Source: Ecdyonurus torrentis (taxonomy: Eukaryota > Arthropoda > Insecta > Ephemeroptera > Heptageniidae). From it: a stretch of DNA of 64,000 nucleotides. The notes below the pieces were generated by a model that saw only the letters and a list, made by a program, of their open reading frames with translations, was not told where the DNA came from and made no database searches. The stretch spans positions 8,216,181-8,280,180 of the forward strand of contig OX439137.1 of NCBI GenBank assembly GCA_949318235.1. Reading direction: 5' to 3'. A program made the translations under genes and the position numbers. Positions within the stretch are counted from its first letter, which is position 1; each line of letters opens with the position of its first letter. This document shows positions 13,082-22,000 of the stretch, piece after piece.

Positions 13082-16000
13082 TTAATTATTTTACGGATAT
13101 GAAACCTTTATCAGTATAGGTCAAACGATGGACCTCGACTGCCCGCGAGTGACCAGACACTAAATCGCAACCTGCTGGACCAAAGTATGATCTCTCGAAC
13201 ATGGATCTAAATAGTTTTCATTATTAAAAATCATGGTAAAGGTTTCATTTCCGCAAAAAAAAGGGATTTGTTTTTTAAGTTCGTGCGGTTGCTTGTATTC
13301 TCCATATTATGACAGCGTGTACAGCGGGAAAACGATAATTTTTAAATAATGGAGAAATTCACATTCCTTAATTATCTCCTATTTAATTTTGTCACAAAGG
13401 ATGGTAAAAATAATATATATTATACACAAAACAAAAGTAAATTTTAAAAGAAAAATATACAGTATAATTATATTGCAAAATATTTAGTAAACATGGAGAA
13501 AAATGTAAAAATCGCAATGCAATTCCTAAGCATTAGGTCACCACAGCCCGGCCCGCAACATAAAAACGTGTATCTACAAGCTATCTCGGGAACTAGTAGA
13601 GATAAAGTAGCAAGTCTGGTGTTCTTTCTAATTTTTTTCCCAAAAAAATCAGATTGGCGTTGGTTTTATTAGGGAGAATTAGGGAGAAAGCTGAAAAAAC
13701 AGCTTACCGAGAGTCAAATGGGACCGAAGTAACAGCAATGACAAACTTGACTTCTAGCAACGTCTCACTTTTTTACTTGTCATTTCATCGAAATTAGACT
13801 TTTACCATTATTTCTAACTTAGAAAAATATTTAGATTGATATGCGGGTGTCCACACTTTGCTCCACTACAACAAGAGATAGCGCTCAGCACCCCACCGGA
13901 GCCACCCACTGCGGACACAAAGAGGTCCTGCGCGCTATCTCGTTGTAGTGGAGCAAAGTGTGGACACCCACATATCAATCTCAATATTAATAAAAGTTAC
14001 AAATGATGGTAAAAGTCTCATTTCGATGGAAAAACTAGTAAAAAAGTGAGAAGTTGCAAGAAGTGAAATTTGTCATTGCTGTTACTTCGGTCCCATTTGA
14101 CCCTCGGTAAGCTGTTTTTTCAGCTTTCTCCCTAATTGAGATAGCGCAATAAAACCAACGCCAATCTGATTTTTTTGTGAAAAAAATTAGAATGAACACC
14201 AGATTTGATAATTTATCTCTATTACTTCCCGAGATGGCTTGTAAAAAATCTCCACCAACAGTGACCAAAATGCACAAATATAGTATTTATAAAATACTCA
14301 TATTACGCACAAATATTAAACTTTCCTTTATAAATCATATATTTATCGCTTCCTTATTAAATTTACTTTATTTTCATGCAAATATATATAATTTTTCGTT
14401 TGTATTTAGTTTCAAACGCGCGAGATAAGGAGCATCTTCTTTCCCATATTTAAGAATTTTCAAATGTTCGCTCAACAGACAAAAAAGTTAAACCTGGTTT
14501 AACTTTGTTGCAACTTACCAAAAGTGCAAAATTAACTCGAGTTAAGTCGTTAAACCAGGTTTAGTTAAACCGAGTTTAAACCATTGTTGCAACTTACGGC
14601 CCCGGGCCGTAAGTTGCAACAATGGTTTAAACTCGGTTTAACTAAACCTGGTTTAACGACTTAACTCGAGTTAATTTTGCACTTTTGGTAAGTTGCAACG
14701 AAGTTAAACCAGGTTTAACTTTTTTGTCTGTTGAGCGAATATTTGAAAATTCTTTAATATGGGAAAGAATATGCTTCTTATCTCGCGCGTTTGAAACTAA
14801 ATACAAACGAAAAATTATATATATTTGCATGAAAATAAAGTAAATTTAATAAGGAAGCGATAAATATATGATTTATAAAGGAAAGTTTAATATTTGTGCG
14901 GAATATGAGTATTTTAAAAATACTATATTTGTGCATTTTGGTCACTGTTGGCGGATATTTTTTACAAGCCATCTCGGGAAGTAATAGAGATAAAGTAGCA
15001 AATCTGGTGTTCATTCTAATTTTTTTCACAAAAAAATCAGATTGGCGTTGGTTTTATTGCGCTATCTCAATTAGTGAGAAAGCTGAAAAAATAGCTTACC
15101 GAGGGTCAAATGGGACCGAAGTAACAGCAATGACAAATTTTACTTCTTGCAACTTCTCACTTTTTTACTAGTTATTCCATCGAAATGAGACTTTTACCAT
15201 CATTTCTTACTTTTGTTAATATTGATATGTGGGTGTCCACACTTTGCTCCACTACAACGAGATAGAGCGCAGGACCTCTTTCTGTCCGCAGTGGGTGGCT
15301 TCGTTGGGGTGCGGAGCGCTATCTCTTGTTGTAGTGGAGCAAATTGTGGACACCCGCATATCAATCTAAATATTTTTCTAAGTTAGAAATAATGGTAAAA
15401 GTCTCATTTCTATAGAATAACTAGTAAAAAAGTGAGAAGTTGCAAGAAGTGAAATTTGTCATTGCTGTTACTTCGGTCCCATTTGACATTTGACCCTCGG
15501 TAAGCTGTTTTTTCAGCTTTCTCCCTAATTGAGATAGCGCAATAAAACCAACGCCAATCTGATTTTTTTGTGAAAAAAAAAAATAATAATAATAGAATGA
15601 ACACCAGATTTGCTACTTTATCTCTATTACTTCCCGAGATGGCTTGTAGATATACGTTTTAATGTTTCGGCTGCGGTGACCTAATGCTTAGGAATTGCAT
15701 TGCGATTTTTACATTTTTCTCCATGTTTACTTAATATTTTGCATAATAATTATACTGTATATTTTTCTTTTAAAATTTACTTTTGTGTATAATATTTATT
15801 ATTTTTACCATCCTTTGTGACAATTAAATAGCAGATACTTAAGGAATGTGAATTTCTCCATAATTTAAAAATTATCGTTTTCCCGCTGTACACGCTGTCA
15901 TATGGAGAATACAAGCAACCGCACGAACTTAAAAAAAAATATATATTTATATATATATATTTCCTTTTTTTTTTTTTTTTTTTTTTTTTGCGGAAATGAA

Positions 16001-19000
16001 GCCTTTACCATGATTTTTAATAATGAAAACTATTTAGATCCATGTTCAAGAGATCATACTTTGGTCCAGCAGGTTGCGAGTTAGCGTCTGGTCACTCGCG
16101 CGGGCAGTCGAGGTCCACCGTTTGACCTATACTGGTAAAGGTTTCATATCCGTAAATTAATTAAAATTTTTTTTTTAAGTTCGTGGTTGCTTGTATTCTC
16201 TATATGACAGCGTGTACAGCGGGAAAACGATAATTTTTAAATACAGGAAAAAAAATCATGTTCCTTATCTAGTACAGTAATTTTATTGTCACAAAGGGAC
16301 GTAAACATATAATAATATACAGAACGAAAAACTTTTTCATAACAAACACGAATGTGTATACTTCTTTTTTTAATATTAGCTAGACGTAAATAAAACTGGA
16401 AAAAAACTTCCTAAACAGCATGTATGCCCTAATGCATCCGCCATGGTTGACGTTAAATATAAGGCTATCATCATAGAAAAAACTTTTTAATTTTTTTTTA
16501 ACTTTTTTTTTTAGGATTAAAGTAGGTTTTGTCATTTATCGCGACTTAATCAAGAGATCGTTAGAACCGACCGCCAATTGGTAAACACGTACTGCGAATC
16601 GTGCGTGTGAAACATGGGACTATAAAACGTTGCAGGTTGCTTCTTTAAATTTTTGATTGTTTCCGTAACTATATTTAAGATATATTGCAATATATTTTAT
16701 ATATTAGTATAAACCTCATTAAAATCCATTTGATTTATGCATGGTACTTTTTTTTATTGAAAATTTTATAATGTCAAATTTGGAAGAAGAAAAAAAATTT
16801 ATGCACCCTTCCCTTATTTCACATAAAAAACATCGCAGGGTGTTATGGCATTATGGAATATATATATTTTTTTAGGATCATTATAGAACTTTTATATCAA
16901 GATGTATTTATATTTTAATTTTACATTGAAGCCAGGGTAAACACTTGAGATCGAGGTGCATTTTATTTTATAATATGGTAGGGTGTGCCAACCCAAGTTG
17001 AGTTGAGTGATGGTCTTTCTACATACCCGCGGTGCTGCTGCGTCGTATATCGCGTAAAAGTTAAAAATTGCGTGCGTTACGCATGACCAACTAGATGCTG
17101 TGCTATAGGTGTTTTTCAGCAAATGAAGATTTGCAAAAATTGCTTTAGTTTTGTTGTTTTTTTATTACAGCGCTTCCAAATTTGGCATTTTATGTTAAAA
17201 AGAACCAAAGTAAATGAATTAGGCAATCGTTTGTCGATATCGGGCACGTCAAGTTACCTATGAATCGATATCTTGATGGCTGAAATCGGAGAACTTTTTT
17301 TTTTTGCCCTAACTGTCCCGACAACACCTGCGCAGTACTTGCGCACATCTCACCTGTTTGCACCGCCAAGGCTCGCGATCCACCTAAGATATTGACAAAC
17401 TATAGCCTAATTCATTTACTTTGGTTCTTTTAAACATAAAATACCAAATTTGGAAGTGCTGTAATAAAAAACAAAAACAAAACGAAAGCAATTTTTGCAA
17501 ATCTCTATTTGCTGCAATACGCCTATAGCACGGCATCTACATAGTTGGTCACATGTAATCACCCGTGGGTGACGTCAATTTATTTTTAATTTTTACGCGA
17601 TATGACCGTGATGTCATGTCGAATGAACATCACTCACACCCTACCACACATTTTACCATATTATTCATCTTCTACCCTTATCGATATTAGGGGTAGTTTA
17701 CTCCCAAATTAAAAATTCCTGTATCTGAGTGCAACAAAGACTCTTACCTGTGTAATTTGCCATGTCAAAGACAATGTTAATATTTAAAAATTCGCATCTC
17801 CAATCTTTATTGAGATTATGGATAGTTCACCCAAAAATTAAATTTCTCGTTTTTTTGGGTGAAATACCCCTAATCTCAATCAGCGTGGAATATGCCAAAG
17901 GTAATCAAATAATCAAAGACCAGGTAATGGTCTACCAAATATTGTCCAAAAAATTGGCCCGTGATGAATTCCTACTAATAACGAGGTCTAGTGTGCGCAT
18001 CACCTAAGTGGAACCAATATGCAGCAGGTCTACGGTGCGCACCACCTTAGGAGGAGCAAAAAGTGCCATGCGTCTGCGAGGCCGCCGCACCTCAAGTCTA
18101 GTGTGTGCACCACCTTTCCTCAGTTCTACTGCGTGCACCACCTTCCCAACTTGCCTCAGGTCCACTGTGTGCACCACCTGTGCAAGGTGGTGTGCACAGT
18201 AGACCTGCTCACAGTAGACCTGAGGCAAGTTGGGAAGAGATGGTAGTGCACACAGTAGACCTGGGGAAAGGTGGTGCACACACTAGACCTGAGGTGAGGC
18301 GGCCGCGCGGCCGCACGGCACTTTTGGCTCCGCCTAAGGTGGTGCGCACCGTAGACTTACTGCATATTGACTCCGCCTAGATGGTGCGCACACTAGACCT
18401 CGTTATTAGTAGGTCTTCGTCACGGTCCTGCATTTAGGGTGTTGGTGCGCACCGTAGGCCATTACCGATTATCAATTTGCTGCCTTTGGCACGTTATATT
18501 ACCCAAGTAAGCGAATTTGCTACACTTAGATACGACAAATTTAAATATTTTAAAATCGGAACAAAATATTGAAGGTGAAATTTTTTATTATGTCAACCGG
18601 GGTGACTTTGAACACTTTTTGCAGTATTTTGCAAATAACTTCAAAAATAAATTTTTCAGTGCAACCAAAAAATTTGGGGTGGTGTAGCTCACTTACTACT
18701 ACTAACTCCATGTGTTGTTTTTAAATTTCCTCATAACCCCTAATTAACAAAAAAATAAAGCTGGGTGTTCAAAGTCACCCCGGCTCCGGGGTGACTTTGA
18801 ACACCTAAATTAAAAAAATTATTACCGGCTTTGGGTTGAATTTTGAGCCTTAAACTTCCATGGACCCTATTACTAGGGGTCTTGTGATATGACATATCAA
18901 CTCAAGGTCTACCCCCAACCCCCGAATTTAATTATTTTAATTTTATTTGCCCAAAATTAATTTTAACCATATTTTCAATTGGAAATCAATGCATATTTGT

Positions 19001-22000
19001 ACAAAATGAAGTTAATTTTACTTTGCTATGCAATTTAATTTCGAATTTTATAATGTCTGAATGGTATTTGATAGTTTTACCCTTAATTAATGGTAATTAG
19101 TAATTTTTTTCACTGGATTGCCAAAATTCAATGTTAAAGATAGGGGAAAAAAATTAATATTTGATTTTACAGCTGAATTTTTGGTTATGAGTATATCAAT
19201 CAGTACTTAGTAAGGTGGTGTCCCTAATTTTTAGCTGCCCGGCACTCTTGACCCTGAAATGACCCTTGCTTTTTTAAATTTTAACTTTAGAGAAATTTTA
19301 ACAGCACCATTGAATTTCTAGGCCCTTAAACCCTAAGAACTGACACCTTGCTTGTTCACATGTCAAAAACCATACTTTTTAGGGTAGGGTCATGACCCTT
19401 TCCTGCGGACGGACCCTTTTTTCAAAACATTCTTAACCTGGGAATGGATTGAGATATTTTGACAAGTAAGATGTTGTTATGTAGGTTTTTGGGGGCAAGC
19501 AATCCAATGGTGAGGTTAAAACTTTGCTAAGTGCCAAGGAAAAGATTTTCAGGGTCACTTAAGGGTCAAGGGTCAGGGTCAGATGAAAAATATGATACTC
19601 GTTAAATTCTCTAGCCCCTTGAATACATAATGCCAAAGTTTCAGAACGATACAGCTAAATTAAATTTTAAGGCCTATACTTAACATGGGAAATGTGCTTC
19701 GGAGGTGTTCAAAGTTACCCCGGGTAGGTGTTTAAAGTCACCCCGGAGGACAAATTAGGCTATAAAAATATAAACCTCTTGCCCAATTGCAATAAAATTT
19801 GGTATACATTGTCAGGAAGGTATATCTGACAAGATTGTACCAGATTCATATGGTAGCTTTCACCCCAGCACCCTCCAGGGTAGAAAGTTTAAGGGTGTGT
19901 GTTTATTGTAAACTTTTCCACTTCTTGGAAAATAATTTTTTCTGGGAAAACAAACAATAGAGGGAACTGAAAAAGCCAGCGAAATTAAATTTGAACATGT
20001 GCACTATGCACACAAAAAATTTAAACATAGTGGCACCACCCACTATTGAGTAACAAGGGTGGAAAGTTAAAGTAGCCAAGTGTTCAAAGTCACCCCGGTT
20101 GACTGCACCATTGTATTTGGCAAGGCAAGTTACCCATGTAGGAGCCTTTGTTGCACTCAGTTACAGGAACTTTTAATTTGGGGGTAAACTACCCCTAATC
20201 TCGTTAAGGGTTGAAGATGCAAATTTTTAATTATCACCATTGTATTTGGCAAGGCAAGTTACCCATGTAAGAACCTTTGTTGCACTCAGTTACAGGAACT
20301 TTTAATTTGGGGGTAAACTACCCCTAATCTCAATAAGGGTTGAAGATGCAAAATTTTAATTGTTACCATTATCTTAGGCATGGCAAATTACCCAGGTAAG
20401 AATCTTGGTTGCACTCAGATACGAGAATTTTAATTTTGGGGGGTGAACTACCCCTAATCTCAATAAGGGTTGAAGATGCAAATTTTTAATTATCACCATT
20501 GTCTTTGGCACGTCAAGTTCCCTATGAATCGACACCTTGATGGCTGAAATCGGATAACTCTATGTTTTGCCTTGCTTGTCCCGACAACACCTGTACTCGC
20601 GCACATCTCACCTGTTTGCACCGCCACGGCTCGCGACCCACTTACAATATCGACAAACGATGGCCCGATTTATTTACTTTGGTTCTCTTTGGCCCTAAGT
20701 ACAAAATTTGCAAGCGCTGCATTCAAGAACAGAAATACGGCAGCAATTATCGCAAACCTCTATTTGCACCAAAACGCCTATGGCACAGCATCAAGTTGGT
20801 CACGGGTGACGTCACGCGGTTTTTAGTTTTTACGCGATATACGGCGCACGGAGGACCGCGGGTACGTCAAATGACCATCACTCAACTTGGGTCGACCCAC
20901 CCTACAATATTATAGGAATATGGCTAGTATGGTTAGAGGTTTTAACACTATAAATTAATACTATAATTTAATTGCAACATATTATTACCGTATTTTTTTT
21001 AATTCAAAATAATTTCAGGAAAAAATATCTCATTCAAAATAATATATGAATGAAACAACATAATAATAATAGTAATGTTAAAAAAGGCAAGAAATAATAT
21101 CTCCCTTAAAAAAAAAAAAAAAAAAAAAAAAAACTTCGAAAAATATACTCTTTAGACCTCAAAAATGTAGTTAACTCGAACTTAAACGGTCGAGCTCGGT
21201 GGTTTAACTTTTTTCACTGTTGGAGGAGTTAAACCTGGTTTAACTTGTTTGCAACTTACCAAGAATCGGTTTAAACCTGGTTTAAACCGAGTTTATTTAC
21301 AACAATTTAAACCTGGTTTAGGCGGTTTGCAACTTACCGATTTGAAAGTTAAACCAGGTTTAAGCCCAACAATACTTAAACCGAGGTTGAACCAGGTTTA
21401 AATGTTTGCAACTTACGGGGGTAAGTATATTAAACAAAATTTTCTGAAAAAGGATTAACTATTATTTTTATCCGTGTATGCACTAAAAAATTATGAGTTC
21501 AGGTTACGTAAAAGTGCATTTTGTTTTTAGCATGACGAAATTTCATAGATTTGTAAATAAAAAAGTAACTATAGGCATAATATACAATTTCTTGTATCAA
21601 ATAAATGTGCTATTTATCTTCATCCATGAAGATAAATCTTATTTAAGTGAAGTAAAAACTCAGGTTTTTCTATTATTTCTTTTAACGTAATAATGTTACT
21701 AATTTTACCAATCAAAGATACTTTAATTTGATTTTTTTTAGCAGTATCAGTATACTGCCAGTTTGTTATTTGGTTATTGCTTTTTCACCCGCAATTTATC
21801 AAAAGATTTTGTCAATGGTTCTTAAAAAAAGTCCACGCATTGGATTTTATACTCATTTGTGGAATTGCTTCTAAAGGTTAAATTTTTTTAAGTTTTATTG
21901 AATTACAATAAAGGCTACTTAAAATATTTTAAACCAAAATCATACCTTGAAAAAGAAAAAGAAAAAAAAAGCAATAATAATACACAATATAACTCTTTTT

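Larger units (their letters stand above)
8314..21421. mobile_element. 13.1-kb composite inverted (foldback) mobile structure, unclassified
   Basis: The ends are CCCCCGTAAGTTGCAAAC (8314) and its reverse complement (to 21421). Long terminal inverted repeats cover about 8314-8795 and 20935-21421 and contain repeated GTAAGTTGCAA and AAACCAGGTTTAA motifs. A second pair of such ends meets tail-to-tail at a dyad centred on 14603. The inner arms, roughly 9855-14602 and 14604-17660, mirror each other, apart from later insertions. No intact transposase was found; the only coding relic belongs to a nested IS630-type insertion. It could be two head-to-head non-autonomous elements or one giant foldback element. 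Confidence 0.7.

Noticed and set aside
18004..18380. Overlapping 60-90 codon frames on both strands
   Set aside because: They come from the palindromic GGTGCGCACC array, where GC content and symmetry keep frames open.
20105..20500. Spaced repeats resembling a CRISPR array
   Set aside because: The units are long tandem copies without spacers of even length, in a eukaryotic intron with transposon debris.
8314..21421. Polinton/Maverick-type virus-like element
   Set aside because: Long inverted ends fit superficially, but no polymerase, integrase or capsid-like frame is present and the candidate duplication is not 6 bp.
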